Shown here piece by piece: positions 45,129-55,059 of a stretch of DNA of 64,000 nucleotides. Where the stretch lies: the NCBI RefSeq assembly GCF_047160095.1, contig NZ_AP038785.1, forward strand, positions 1-64,000, read 5' to 3'. This DNA is from Rodentibacter abscessus (GTDB taxonomy: Bacteria; Pseudomonadota; Gammaproteobacteria; Enterobacterales; Pasteurellaceae). Position numbers and translations under genes: made by a program. Under the pieces are notes generated by a model, which saw only the letters and a list, made by a program, of their open reading frames with translations, had not been told where the DNA came from and made no database searches. Position 1 is the stretch's first letter; each line of letters opens with the position of its first letter.

Positions 45129-46898
45129 ATGACACTTTTCACTCAGTCAAACCGCGTAAAAATTGGCATTCGACCAACTATTGACGGACGTAGAATGGGC
45201 GTTCGGGAATCTTTGGAAGCACAAACGATGCGAATGGCACAAGCTGTCGCAACATTGTTGGAAAGTCATATTCGCCATACCAACGGTGATTTTGTGCAGT
45301 GCATTATTGCCGATAGCACTATCGGAGGCGTAGCGGAAGCAGCAGCTTGCGCCGAAAAATTCAAACGGGAAAACGTAGGATTAACGATTACGGTAACCCC
45401 TTGTTGGTGCTACGGTTCGGAAACCATCGATATGGATCCCCATATGCCGAAAGCCATTTGGGGCTTTAACGGTACCGAACGTCCGGGCGCGGTTTATTTA
45501 GCGGCTGCATTAGCCGGTCATTCGCAATTAGGGTTGCCGGCGTTTTCTATTTATGGCACGGAAGTGCAGGAAGCGGACGACACTTCGATTCCGAATGATG
45601 TGAAAGAAAAATTGTTACGTTTTGCCCGAGCGGGGCTTGCGGTGGCAACATTGCGCGGTAAATCTTATTTATCTATCGGTTCGGTTTCAATGGGGATTGC
45701 CGGTTCTATCGTTAATCAACAATTTTTCCAAGAATACCTCGGTATGCGGAACGAATATGTGGATATGAGCGAGATCAAACGTCGTTTGGATCGCCGAATT
45801 TATGATCAAGAAGAATTAGATTTAGCTTTATCTTGGGTAAAAACGTACTGCCAAGAAGGTATTGATGTTAATAATCCGGAACATCAACGCACTGCCGAGC
45901 AGCGTGCCGAATTATGGGAGACCGTTGTTAAAATGACCTTGATCACCCGTGATTTGATGGCGGGTAATCCTAAACTGGCGGCACTAAATTATGGCGAAGA
46001 AGCCCTTGGTCACAACGCCATTGCTGCCGGTTTCCAAGGACAACGCCATTGGACGGATCACTTGCCGAACGGTGATTTTATGGAAGCGGTATTAAATACC
46101 ACTTACGATTGGAACGGTGTCCGCCCACCTTATATTCTCGCCACTGAAAACGATTCTTTAAACGCCGTTAATATGCTATTCGGTAATTTACTTACCGGAC
46201 AGGCACAAATTTTTGCCGATGTTCGCACTTATTGGAGTGAAGACGCGGTTGAACGGGTTACCGGTTTCCGGCCGGAAAGCGGATTTATTCATTTAATCAA
46301 TTCCGGTTCGGCAACCTTAGACGGCACGGGACAACATACCGATGCACAAGGCAATCCGGTGGTGAAACCGGTGTGGGAGGTCTCGGAGCAGGACGGCAAA
46401 CGTTGTTATGAGCATACCCGTTGGTGTCCGGCTGTACACGAATATTTCCGTGGCGGCGGTTATTCTTCTCAATATCTCACCAAAGGCGGTATGCCGTTTA
46501 CAATGCACCGTATCAATCTGATCAAAGGTATCGGTCCGGTGTTACAAATCGCCGAAGGCTGGTCAATCGATTTACCTGAACAGGTCCACAATATCTTGAA
46601 TAAACGTACTAACGAAACTTGGCCGACCACTTGGTTTGTGCCGCGTTTAACAGGTAAAGGCGCATTTAGCGATGTATATTCGGTGATGGCTAATTGGGGG
46701 GCGAACCATTGTGTTGCCACCTACGGACATATCGGTGCGGATCTGATTACCCTCGCCTCAATGTTGCGTATTCCGGTTTGTATGCACAATGTGGAAGATA
46801 AGGCAATCTTCCGTCCGAGTGCTTGGAACGGTTTCGGACAAGATAAAGAGGGGCAGGATTATCGTGCCTGTGCCAACTTCGGCCCACTTTATCGATAA
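45129..46898 (+). CDS. fucI: L-fucose isomerase
   Basis: This is a 589-residue protein of standard length. The N-terminal KIGIRPTIDGRRMGVRESLE is complete, with metal-binding acidic residues in NEYVDMSEIKRRLD and ATENDSLNAVNMLFGN. It converts L-fucose to L-fuculose with Mn2+ in the cytosol. First structural gene of fucIKUAP. A good ribosome site (AAAGGAG) precedes the ATG. Confidence 0.97.
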   Translation: MTLFTQSNRVKIGIRPTIDGRRMGVRESLEAQTMRMAQAVATLLESHIRHTNGDFVQCIIADSTIGGVAEAAACAEKFKRENVGLTITVTPCWCYGSETIDMDPHMPKAIWGFNGTERPGAVYLAAALAGHSQLGLPAFSIYGTEVQEADDTSIPNDVKEKLLRFARAGLAVATLRGKSYLSIGSVSMGIAGSIVNQQFFQEYLGMRNEYVDMSEIKRRLDRRIYDQEELDLALSWVKTYCQEGIDVNNPEHQRTAEQRAELWETVVKMTLITRDLMAGNPKLAALNYGEEALGHNAIAAGFQGQRHWTDHLPNGDFMEAVLNTTYDWNGVRPPYILATENDSLNAVNMLFGNLLTGQAQIFADVRTYWSEDAVERVTGFRPESGFIHLINSGSATLDGTGQHTDAQGNPVVKPVWEVSEQDGKRCYEHTRWCPAVHEYFRGGGYSSQYLTKGGMPFTMHRINLIKGIGPVLQIAEGWSIDLPEQVHNILNKRTNETWPTTWFVPRLTGKGAFSDVYSVMANWGANHCVATYGHIGADLITLASMLRIPVCMHNVEDKAIFRPSAWNGFGQDKEGQDYRACANFGPLYR

Positions 46899-46915
46899 TT
46901 TCCGCTTTAACCCAA

Positions 46916-46941
46916 AAGTGCGGTCGATTTTGACCGCACTT
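46916..46941 (+). terminator. Paired uptake sequences between fucI and fucK
   Basis: AAGTGCGGT (46916-46924) and ACCGCACTT (46933-46941) form a stem inside the operon, directly before the AGGAGG site of fucK. It may act as an intercistronic attenuator or processing stem rather than a full stop. Confidence 0.6.
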
Positions 46942-46953
46942 TAGGAGGATATT

Positions 46954-48417
46954 ATGTCTATCGTCTTAATTTTTGATTGCGGAGCGACCAATTTACGCAC
47001 TATTGCCGTGGATCAATTCGGCAAAATTGTGGCGTCCCACCATTTGCCGAATAAGACCAAGCAGGGTTTGGAATCACCCGATTATCATATTTGGGATTTT
47101 GAGGAAATTTGGCAAAAGTTATTACATTGCGCTCGGCAAACGCTGACTCATTTAAAAGAAATCGCTATTCCGTTAAATGAAGTCATTGGTATCGGTGTAA
47201 CGACTTTTGGCGTAGATGGGACAATATTCGATAAACGGGGCGAACAATTGTATCCGGTTATTTCGTGGAAATGCCCTCGCACGCAAGAGATAATGCAACG
47301 TCTTGAACATTATCTTGATGTACAAAAACTGTATCAACGTAACGGTGTCGGGCAATATGCGTTTAATACCTTATTCAAGCTGTTGTGGTTAAAAGAAAAT
47401 CAGCCGACGCTTTATGCTCGAATGGATAAGTTCCTGTTTATCTCATCGATGATTACCTATCGTTTAACCGGCAATCTCACCACCGACCGCACAATGGCGG
47501 GTACATCAATGATGACAAATCTTTCTAGTGGTGATTGGGATCAGGAAGTGCTGCAAGTATTAGGTTTAACGCCCGATCATTTTCCGCCGATGTTAAATGC
47601 CGGAGAACAAGTCGGTATATTGAGTTCTATATTAGCGGAACAGCTTGGTTTATCGCCTGTTCCTGTTATTTCCTGCGGGCACGATACGCAGTTTGCCGTG
47701 TTCGGATCAGGGGCGGCGTTACATCAACCCGTACTCAGCTCTGGCACTTGGGAAATATTAATGGCGCGAACCCACATCGCCGAACCGAATACCGATTTTC
47801 TTGCGCAAGGATTAACCACCGAATTTGATGCTCAATCCGACTGTTTTAATCCGGCGGTGCAGTGGGTCGGTTCGGGGGTAATGGAATGGGTCGGCAGAAC
47901 TTTCTTCACTGATGTGATGAATAGTGAGCGGTATTACGAAACAATGATCCGTGAAGCGGAACAACAAGCGGTCGGTTCCGGCGGCATTTTTGCCGGTGGC
48001 TGTTTTTCTGAACTTCACAACGGTACGCTTTACGGTTTATCAATGCATTGTCAACGCGGACAGATTTATCGGGCAATGTTGGAATATATGGCGTTACGGC
48101 TGAAACAGGGGCTAACACTTTTACAACGAGTCAGCCATTTCCAAGCAAAAAGTGTAATTTGCGTTGGCGGCGGCTCAAAGAACCGCCTGTGGAACCAAAT
48201 TCGTGCCGATGTATTAAATTTGCCGATAGAGATTGTCGATGTGTCTGAAAGCACGGTGTTAGGTGCGGCAATGTTTGTTTTCTCCGCTCTCGGGGTTTAT
48301 CCGAATGTCGAAACAGCCCAGCAGCAAATGCGGGCAAAAACGCAACGAATCAATCCATCGGCTCAATCTGACGCTTATCAACAATGGTTACAACAATATC
48401 AGGAGCGACTATGTTAA
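46954..48417 (+). CDS. fucK: L-fuculokinase
   Basis: This 487-residue FGGY-family kinase has the ATP-site start IFDCGATNLRTIAVD, CGHDTQFAVFGSGAA and the C-terminal signature VICVGGGSKNRLWNQIRADVL. It phosphorylates L-fuculose to fuculose-1-phosphate. The AGGAGGAT site is ideal. Its 3' end overlaps fucU by seven bases. Confidence 0.96.
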   Translation: MSIVLIFDCGATNLRTIAVDQFGKIVASHHLPNKTKQGLESPDYHIWDFEEIWQKLLHCARQTLTHLKEIAIPLNEVIGIGVTTFGVDGTIFDKRGEQLYPVISWKCPRTQEIMQRLEHYLDVQKLYQRNGVGQYAFNTLFKLLWLKENQPTLYARMDKFLFISSMITYRLTGNLTTDRTMAGTSMMTNLSSGDWDQEVLQVLGLTPDHFPPMLNAGEQVGILSSILAEQLGLSPVPVISCGHDTQFAVFGSGAALHQPVLSSGTWEILMARTHIAEPNTDFLAQGLTTEFDAQSDCFNPAVQWVGSGVMEWVGRTFFTDVMNSERYYETMIREAEQQAVGSGGIFAGGCFSELHNGTLYGLSMHCQRGQIYRAMLEYMALRLKQGLTLLQRVSHFQAKSVICVGGGSKNRLWNQIRADVLNLPIEIVDVSESTVLGAAMFVFSALGVYPNVETAQQQMRAKTQRINPSAQSDAYQQWLQQYQERLC

Positions 48418-48848
48418 AAGGTATTCACCCGGCAATTTCCCCCGAACTGTTAAAAACGCTTGCCGAAATGGGACACGGTGATGAATTGGTACTTGCCGAT
48501 GCGCATTTCCCGGCACATGCTCTTCATCATAAGGTGATTCGGGCGGATGGTGTAAACATTGCCACTCTCTTAGCCGCAATCAGCCCGTTATTTGAATTTG
48601 ATACTTATGTGGAATCGCCGTTAATTATGATGCAAGCGGTTAGCGGTGATACGCTCGATCCGCAAGTCGAACAACGCTATACCGCCGCCATTAAAAGTGC
48701 GGTCGGAAATTTCCCTGTTTTAACCCGAATTGAACGCTTTGCTTTTTATGAACGAGCAAAATCCGCTTATGCAATCGTTATCAGCGGTGAAACCGCTAAA
48801 TACGGCAATATTATTCTCAAGAAAGGCGTTACGCCCGTTTCGTTATAG
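48411..48848 (+). CDS. fucU: L-fucose mutarotase
   Basis: This is a 145-residue protein from the ATG at 48411, overlapping the fucK stop, with MLKGIHPAISPELLKTLAEMG and DELVLADAHFPAH at the start and a KYGNIILKKGV end. It interconverts the anomers of fucose. The longer in-frame start inside fucK is unnecessary. Confidence 0.95.
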   Translation: MLKGIHPAISPELLKTLAEMGHGDELVLADAHFPAHALHHKVIRADGVNIATLLAAISPLFEFDTYVESPLIMMQAVSGDTLDPQVEQRYTAAIKSAVGNFPVLTRIERFAFYERAKSAYAIVISGETAKYGNIILKKGVTPVSL

Positions 48849-48865
48849 TCAAAAGGAATTTCATT

Positions 48866-49513
48866 ATGACAAGAACTGAACTTTCACAAAAAATAATCGA
48901 TACCTGCCTAGAAATGACCCGTTTGGGCTTAAATCAAGGTACCGCAGGTAATGTCAGCGTTCGCTATCAAAACGGTATGCTGATTACGCCGACCGGTACA
49001 CCCTATCATTTGCTCACTCCCGAGCAGATCGTGTTTGTTGATAATGACGGCAAGCATGAGGAGGGAAAGCTCCCTTCCAGCGAATGGCATTTCCACCTTG
49101 CGGTTTATCAAGCCAGACAAGATGTTAATGCGGTAGTCCATAACCATGCGGTGAATTGTGCGGCAGTTTCTATTTTAGAAAAATCCATTCCGCCGTTTCA
49201 CTATATGATCGGTGTCGGCGGTGCAGATCACATTCCTTGTGTGCCTTATGCCACCTTCGGCACGCCAAAATTGGCGGAATATGTACGAGAAGGTATTCGA
49301 CAATGCAAAGCGATTTTGCTCGCTCATCATGGAATGATCGCCGCTGAAAGCAATTTAGATAAAGCCTTATGGCTTGCCCACGAAGTAGAAGTGCTTGCCG
49401 AGTGGTATATCAAATTACTTTCTACCGGTTTGGATATTCCGTTGCTGTCCGAACAAGAAATGACAGTGGTATTGAATAAATTTCAATCCTACGGGTTGCG
49501 GATCGAAGAGTAG
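48866..49513 (+). CDS. fucA: L-fuculose-1-phosphate aldolase
   Basis: This 215-residue class II aldolase has GLNQGTAGNVSVRY (phosphate site), SSEWHFHLAVYQARQD with the catalytic glutamate, and zinc histidines in VVHNHAVNCAAVS and LLAHHGMIA. It cleaves fuculose-1-phosphate to DHAP and L-lactaldehyde. No fucO or aldA gene follows to handle lactaldehyde. Confidence 0.96.
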   Translation: MTRTELSQKIIDTCLEMTRLGLNQGTAGNVSVRYQNGMLITPTGTPYHLLTPEQIVFVDNDGKHEEGKLPSSEWHFHLAVYQARQDVNAVVHNHAVNCAAVSILEKSIPPFHYMIGVGGADHIPCVPYATFGTPKLAEYVREGIRQCKAILLAHHGMIAAESNLDKALWLAHEVEVLAEWYIKLLSTGLDIPLLSEQEMTVVLNKFQSYGLRIEE

Positions 49514-49562
49514 TTTTTTTACCTGCCTTTCTCCAATTTTCCCTTACATTAAGGAGTAATCT

Positions 49563-50849
49563 ATGACTGCAAAAGTATTAGAGAAGAAGTATGTCGTCCC
49601 CTTTGTTTTAATTACCTCATTATTCGCACTATGGGGTTTTGCCAATGATATTACCAACCCAATGGTCGCAGCGTTTCAAACGGTTATGGAAATGCCGGCG
49701 GCGGAGGCAGCCCTTATTCAATTTGCTTTCTATGGCGGTTACGGCACAATGGCAATTCCGGCGGCATTGTTTATCGGGCGTTACAGCTATAAAGCCGGTA
49801 TCCTGTTAGGTTTGGCACTTTACGCTATCGGTGCGTTATTGTTTTATCCGGCAGCAATTTATGAAGAATTTATCTTCTTTTTACTTTCCATTTATATCCT
49901 CACCTTTGGTTTGGCATTTTTGGAAACCACAGCAAACCCTTACATTCTCTCAATGGGTGATCCGGAAACTGCGACCCGCCGTCTTAATTTCGCTCAATCT
50001 TTTAACCCATTAGGTTCTATTACGGGGATGTTTATCGCTTCCCAATTTGTTTTAACCGCATTGGAATCGGATAAACGGAATGCCGATGGCAGTTTAATTT
50101 TTAGTACATTGTCTATGGCGGAGAAAGCGGTGATTAAAACTCACGACTTAGAAATTATTCGTACTCCTTATATCATTTTAGGGCTTGTTGTAATCGGCAT
50201 TTTTATCTTAATCGCCTTATTTAAAATGCCAACCACTAAAATTGAAGAAGAGGCAAAAATCTCATTTACCGTTGCGGTTAAACGCTTAGCTGCGAATGCC
50301 AAATATCGCGAAGGGGTTATTGCTCAAGTGTTTTATGTCGGTGTACAAATTATGGTGTGGACGTTTATCATTCAGTATGCCGAACGCTTAGGTTTTACTA
50401 AAGCCGAAGCACAGCATTACAACATCATCGCCATGAGTATTTTTATCGCCAGCCGATTTATCAGTACCGCATTAATGAAATATCTTAAAGCAGAATTTAT
50501 TTTAATGTTATTTGCACTCGGCGGTTTCTTTAGCATATTGGGCGTTATTTTTATTGATGGTGTTAGCGGTTTATATTGCTTAGTGCTTACCTCTGCCTTT
50601 ATGTCATTAATGTTTCCGACGATTTACGGTATTGCCCTCAACGGCTTAAAAGAGGAATCCACTCTTGGCGCAGCCGGATTGGTTATGGCGATTGTCGGCG
50701 GAGCGTTAATGCCGCCATTGCAAGGAATGCTTATCGACCAAGGCACAATAATGGCAATGCCGGCAGTAAATGTTTCCTTTATCTTACCTCTCCTTTGTTT
50801 TGTGATGATTGCCATCTATGGTTTCAGAACCTGGAAAATACATAAATAA
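49563..50849 (+). CDS. fucP: L-fucose:H+ symporter
   Basis: This 428-residue major-facilitator permease has twelve helices and the FHS-family motifs LFALWGFANDITNPMVAAF, QFAFYGGYGTMAIPAALFI and LETTANPYILSMGDP. It imports fucose with protons. Last gene of the operon, 49 bases behind fucA and followed by a terminator. Confidence 0.95.
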   Translation: MTAKVLEKKYVVPFVLITSLFALWGFANDITNPMVAAFQTVMEMPAAEAALIQFAFYGGYGTMAIPAALFIGRYSYKAGILLGLALYAIGALLFYPAAIYEEFIFFLLSIYILTFGLAFLETTANPYILSMGDPETATRRLNFAQSFNPLGSITGMFIASQFVLTALESDKRNADGSLIFSTLSMAEKAVIKTHDLEIIRTPYIILGLVVIGIFILIALFKMPTTKIEEEAKISFTVAVKRLAANAKYREGVIAQVFYVGVQIMVWTFIIQYAERLGFTKAEAQHYNIIAMSIFIASRFISTALMKYLKAEFILMLFALGGFFSILGVIFIDGVSGLYCLVLTSAFMSLMFPTIYGIALNGLKEESTLGAAGLVMAIVGGALMPPLQGMLIDQGTIMAMPAVNVSFILPLLCFVMIAIYGFRTWKIHK

Positions 50850-50860
50850 ATTTAAATTTG

Positions 50861-50885
50861 ACCGCACTTAAGTGCGGTTATTTTT
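50861..50885 (+). terminator. Terminator of the fuc operon made of abutting uptake sequences
   Basis: ACCGCACTTAAGTGCGGT is a perfect 18-bp palindrome of two abutting uptake sequences and is followed by TTATTTTTTT. Confidence 0.8.
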
Positions 50886-51257
50886 TTAGGTGTTTTTTAA
50901 TAATACACAGGTATACCTTCAAGTTTATTTGGCTATAAAAAATAAACCGGAATTGTTGTAGTTATTAATATTCTTTGTGGGAGTGGTGTTTATACTAAAT
51001 GATATTTTTTAACATTTTGTTTTTTAAGTGAAAAATTTTGTTTTTAAAAGTTCTATAATTAAAAAACTATTCTCTTCAATATGGTTTCATTTTTTTATGA
51101 AATGTGAGCTACTTCACAGAATTAAAATGCTTCAAATTTAATAGTGATTTTATTGATTCAAGTCAATATATTAGCCCCAAAAATTTTTCTATCCTGTTAT
51201 CATCTTCCTACTCAATAAGAGGTATTGGTATATTTTATTAGAGAGCGAGAAGTAATT
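50886..51257 (+). promoter_or_regulatory. torYZ upstream region with CRP and FNR-like sites
   Basis: This AT-rich spacer has no ORF of note. TGTGAGCTACTTCACA (51103-51118) is a CRP palindrome with both half-sites intact. TTGATTCAAGTCAA (51153-51166) matches the FNR consensus TTGAT-N4-ATCAA except one base. Both lie within ~160 bases of the torY start, fitting anaerobic and carbon-dependent control. Confidence 0.7.
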
Positions 51258-52376
51258 ATGGCTAAATTTAAAAGTTTTTCGGTTTTAACCGCACTTATTT
51301 TTGTGGGGCTGGGTGCAATAATGCTTTTTGGTGTGCAACAAGTAATGAAAGCAACAAGTTCCACTGAATTTTGTTTGAGTTGTCATTCTATGGAACAGCC
51401 TAAAGCGGAATGGGAAGCCAGCTCTCATTTTTCCAATGCTAAAGGTATTCGGGCTGAATGTGCCGATTGTCATGTTCCGCAAGACGGCTTGCATTATGTT
51501 AAGGCTAAATTTATTGCTTTGAAAGATCTTTGGTACACCATCACTGATAAATTACCGAATCAAGAAGCTTATGAAAAACATCGGTTAGAGATGGCTCAAC
51601 GGGTTTGGAAAGAGATGAAGGAGACTGATTCAGCCACTTGCAAATCCTGCCATAGTATAGATGCGATGGAATTGACCGAACAATCCGAAGCCGCACGGAA
51701 AATGCATAAACTGGCACAAGAAACGAATCAAACCTGTATTGATTGTCATAAGGGCTTGGTGCATTTTATGCCGGAAATAGAAGTCGATAACGCCGCTGCT
51801 GCAGATGAATTATCGAAACATGGCGGAGAATTTTCTACTAATGATAAGGTACTTTACGCATTAACAATGAAATCGGTTCAATCGGTACAAGGTGGTGAGG
51901 TGCGTTTAATGCCTTATGCCGAATTAACCGATTGGAAAGAAACTAACGGTAAAATGACCGCACTTTTGAAAGGTTGGCAGCAAGTCGGTGCCGAAAGTGT
52001 GATGTATATGGATTTAGGTAAACGAATTACGGTGGCGTTACTTGGTGATGAGGTAAAAGATAAAGTAAGTATTGTGAAAACGGTGCATGATTCTGTGACT
52101 GATTCCGAATGGAGAGAGATTACAATGGAAATCGTTGTGCCAAAAGAGGCGGTGACAGCCAATATTTCCGTATTAAATCAATTTGGTAATAATTTAAATC
52201 AAACCCATTGTAGCGGTTGTCATGCGGTAATTGGTGCGGATCACTATACCGCAAATCAATGGATCGGCGTAGTCAACTCGATGAAAGATCGTACATCAAT
52301 GAGTGCTGATGATGTGCGTACTCTAACGATTTTTTTACAACGTAATGCAAAAGATATGGTTGGTTCATCTCACTAA
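51258..52376 (+). CDS. torY: Pentahaem c-type cytochrome of the NapC/TorC family
   Basis: This is a 372-residue protein from the ATG at 51258. An N-terminal membrane anchor (residues ~8-28) is followed by five CxxCH haem motifs: CLSCH, CADCH, CKSCH, CIDCH, and CSGCH near the C-terminus. Four haems plus one in an extended C-terminal domain is the TorC/TorY layout. It passes electrons from menaquinol to the periplasmic reductase encoded by the next gene. The uptake sequence at 51288-51296 encodes TAL in the anchor. Confidence 0.93.
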   Translation: MAKFKSFSVLTALIFVGLGAIMLFGVQQVMKATSSTEFCLSCHSMEQPKAEWEASSHFSNAKGIRAECADCHVPQDGLHYVKAKFIALKDLWYTITDKLPNQEAYEKHRLEMAQRVWKEMKETDSATCKSCHSIDAMELTEQSEAARKMHKLAQETNQTCIDCHKGLVHFMPEIEVDNAAAADELSKHGGEFSTNDKVLYALTMKSVQSVQGGEVRLMPYAELTDWKETNGKMTALLKGWQQVGAESVMYMDLGKRITVALLGDEVKDKVSIVKTVHDSVTDSEWREITMEIVVPKEAVTANISVLNQFGNNLNQTHCSGCHAVIGADHYTANQWIGVVNSMKDRTSMSADDVRTLTIFLQRNAKDMVGSSH

Positions 52377-52404
52377 TATTTTAACTTTAAACCTGGAGTC
52401 TATT

Positions 52405-54900
52405 ATGAAAAAAGACAAAATCAATATGAAGCGTAGAGATTTTTTGAAAAATTCCTCGCTAAGTGCTGCCGGAATTTCATTAAGTGGAGCTGTTGGCGGT
52501 GGTGTTATAGGTGCGTTAACTTCCGCCCCGGCAGTGGCTGCAGAATCAACAACGGTCGTTACTGCGGCACACTGGGGAGCACTCGGTGTTGTTGTTGAAA
52601 ATGGTAAAGTGGTTAAATCCGGTCCGGCGATTGTTCCTGCGTTAGAGAATGAATTGCAATCGGTTGTGGCAGATCAACTTTATAGTGAAACCCGTATTAA
52701 ATATCCTATGGTGCGGAAAGGTTATTTAGCAAATCCGGGAAAAAGTGATACCACCCTGCGTGGTAATGATGAATGGGTACGGGTTTCTTGGGAACAGGCT
52801 TTGGATTTGGTGGATAAAGAGTTTAAACGGGTTAGAGCGGAAGGTGGCTTTGAGAATATATTCGGCGGCTCCTACGGTTGGAAAAGTTCGGGGTCTTTAC
52901 ATTCAAGTCGTACACTGTTGCACCGCTACTTAAATGCTACCGGAGGATTCGTCGGACATAAAGGTGATTATTCTACCGGTGCCGCTCAGGTCATTATGCC
53001 GCATGTGCTTGGCACGATTGAGGTTTATGAGCAACAAACCAGTTGGGAAACGATTTTAGAAACATCGGAATTAGTCGTGCTGTGGTCAGCGAATCCGATC
53101 ACGACGATGCGTATTGCTTGGACGGCAACCGATCAAAAAGGGTTGGAATATTTTAAAAAATTAAAAGAATCGGGTAAGCGGATTATCTGTATTGATCCGG
53201 TTAAAAGCGAAAGCTGTGAATATCTCGGTGCGGAGTGGATTCCTATCCATACGGCAACTGATGTGGCATTAATGCTGGGAATTGCACATACTTTAGTTGT
53301 TTCTGACAAACATGATAAAGCATTCTTGAAAAAATACACGACCGGTTATGATAAATTTGAGCAATATTTGTTAGGAAAAGAAGACGGTCAAGTAAAAGAC
53401 GCACAATGGGCAGCCAAAATTTGTGGTGTACCTGTGGAAGTCATCACGCAATTAGCCAATGATTTTTCATCTAAACGAACGATGTTAATGGCAGGGTGGG
53501 GAATGCAGCGTCAACGCTATGGTGAACAAACTCACTGGATGTTAGTTACTTTGGCTTCTATGCTAGGTCAAATAGGCTTACCCGGCGGTGGCTTCGGATT
53601 AAGCTATCACTATTCTAATGGCGGCGTACCGACAACAACCGGTGGGGTAATCGGTGCTATGTCTGCGACATTAGATAACGATACGTCAAATACAGGGCAG
53701 TCTTGGCTATCGAAATCAGCTAAACTCAGTTTCCCGCTTGCCCGTATTTCAGATGTGTTATTAAATCCGGGGAAAACGATTGAATTTAACGGTACGAAAA
53801 TCACCTATCCGGATATTAAGTTAATTTATTGGGCTGGCGGTAATCCATTTGTACACCATCAAGATACCAATACGTTAGTGAAAGCATGGCAAAAACCGGA
53901 AACCATTATCGTTAATGAAGTTAACTGGACTCCGACTGCCCGTATGGCGGACATCGTGTTACCGATAACGACAAGTTATGAACGTAATGACTTAACAATG
54001 ACGGGAGATTATTCAATGATGCATATTCTCCCGATGAAAAAGGTTGTCGAACCGCTATTTGAGGCTCGGAGTGATTACGATGTGTTTGCAGATCTGGCAA
54101 AACGAGCAGGGGTGGAAGACCTATTTACCGAAGGCAAAACGGAAATGGATTGGCTGAAATATTTTTACCAATCCGCGTTTGATGCCGCCCGTAAAAACCG
54201 AGTATTAATGCCAAAATTTGAAAAATTCTGGGAAGAGAATAAACCTATTACTTTTAGTGCAAATGAAAAAGCGAAGAAATGGGTACGTTACGGAGAGTTT
54301 CGTGAAGATCCGTTGCTTAACCCATTGGGTACGCCATCAGGTAAAATTGAAATTTATTCTGAGGTGGTTGCTAAAATGCAGTATGACGATTGTAAAGGGC
54401 ATCCGACCTGGATGGTTCCTGAGGAATTTGCCGGTAATGTGACGACTGAAGCACCGCTTGCATTAGTCACGCCACATCCTTACTATCGCTTACATAGCCA
54501 ATTAGCGAATACTTCATTACGTGAAAAATATGCGGTAAGCGATCGTGAACCTGTATTAATTAACACGGAAGATGCCAAGGTTCGTGGCATTGTGAATGGC
54601 GATGTGGTACGTGTTTTCAACCAACGTGGTCAAGTTTTGGCTGGGGCTGTGGTTACGGACGGTATCATCAAAGGCACGGTGGCGTTATATGAAGGTGCTT
54701 GGTATGACCCGCACGAATTGGCTACGGCAGAAAAACCATTGTGCAAAAACGGTTGTCCTAATGTTTTAACCCGTGATGAAGGCACATCTAAATTAGCACA
54801 AGGCAATTCACCGAATACCGCTATTGTTCAAGTTGAGAAATTTGTAGGCGAAGCACCGGCAGTGACGGTATTTAAAGAACCTAAATATATGCAAATTTAA
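52405..54900 (+). CDS. torZ: Periplasmic molybdenum S-/N-oxide reductase (TorZ/MtsZ type)
   Basis: This is an 831-residue protein from the ATG at 52405, with a twin-arginine signal (KRRDFLKNSSLSAAG, cleavage near AVAAES). The bis-MGD core is of the DMSO-reductase family, with the molybdenum serine in KGDYSTGAAQ (Ser190), plus YWAGGNPFVHHQDTN and the C-terminal LALVTPHPYYRLHSQLANT. It reduces TMAO, biotin sulphoxide or methionine sulphoxide. In H. influenzae, from memory, the orthologue is the methionine-sulphoxide-active MtsZ. It depends on modABC, TorD and TorY. Confidence 0.92.
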   Translation: MKKDKINMKRRDFLKNSSLSAAGISLSGAVGGGVIGALTSAPAVAAESTTVVTAAHWGALGVVVENGKVVKSGPAIVPALENELQSVVADQLYSETRIKYPMVRKGYLANPGKSDTTLRGNDEWVRVSWEQALDLVDKEFKRVRAEGGFENIFGGSYGWKSSGSLHSSRTLLHRYLNATGGFVGHKGDYSTGAAQVIMPHVLGTIEVYEQQTSWETILETSELVVLWSANPITTMRIAWTATDQKGLEYFKKLKESGKRIICIDPVKSESCEYLGAEWIPIHTATDVALMLGIAHTLVVSDKHDKAFLKKYTTGYDKFEQYLLGKEDGQVKDAQWAAKICGVPVEVITQLANDFSSKRTMLMAGWGMQRQRYGEQTHWMLVTLASMLGQIGLPGGGFGLSYHYSNGGVPTTTGGVIGAMSATLDNDTSNTGQSWLSKSAKLSFPLARISDVLLNPGKTIEFNGTKITYPDIKLIYWAGGNPFVHHQDTNTLVKAWQKPETIIVNEVNWTPTARMADIVLPITTSYERNDLTMTGDYSMMHILPMKKVVEPLFEARSDYDVFADLAKRAGVEDLFTEGKTEMDWLKYFYQSAFDAARKNRVLMPKFEKFWEENKPITFSANEKAKKWVRYGEFREDPLLNPLGTPSGKIEIYSEVVAKMQYDDCKGHPTWMVPEEFAGNVTTEAPLALVTPHPYYRLHSQLANTSLREKYAVSDREPVLINTEDAKVRGIVNGDVVRVFNQRGQVLAGAVVTDGIIKGTVALYEGAWYDPHELATAEKPLCKNGCPNVLTRDEGTSKLAQGNSPNTAIVQVEKFVGEAPAVTVFKEPKYMQI

Positions 54901-54949
54901 TTTTAGGTAATTAGGAAATAGATGCCGCCCGAAATGAGGCATAGATTAT

Positions 54950-54989
54950 AGGGCTGATTCAGGTGTTGTAGCGGATTCAGCCCTTTTAA
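54950..54989 (+). terminator. Terminator after torZ
   Basis: AGGGCTGA (54950-54957) pairs with TCAGCCCT (54977-54984) across a 19-base loop and is followed by TTTAATTT. Confidence 0.75.
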
Positions 54990-55059
54990 TTTCCTTCAAA
55001 AATAACCTCTTACACTTTAATAAACCCAATTTTTAGAGACGGATCAATTCAGCTTTCCA

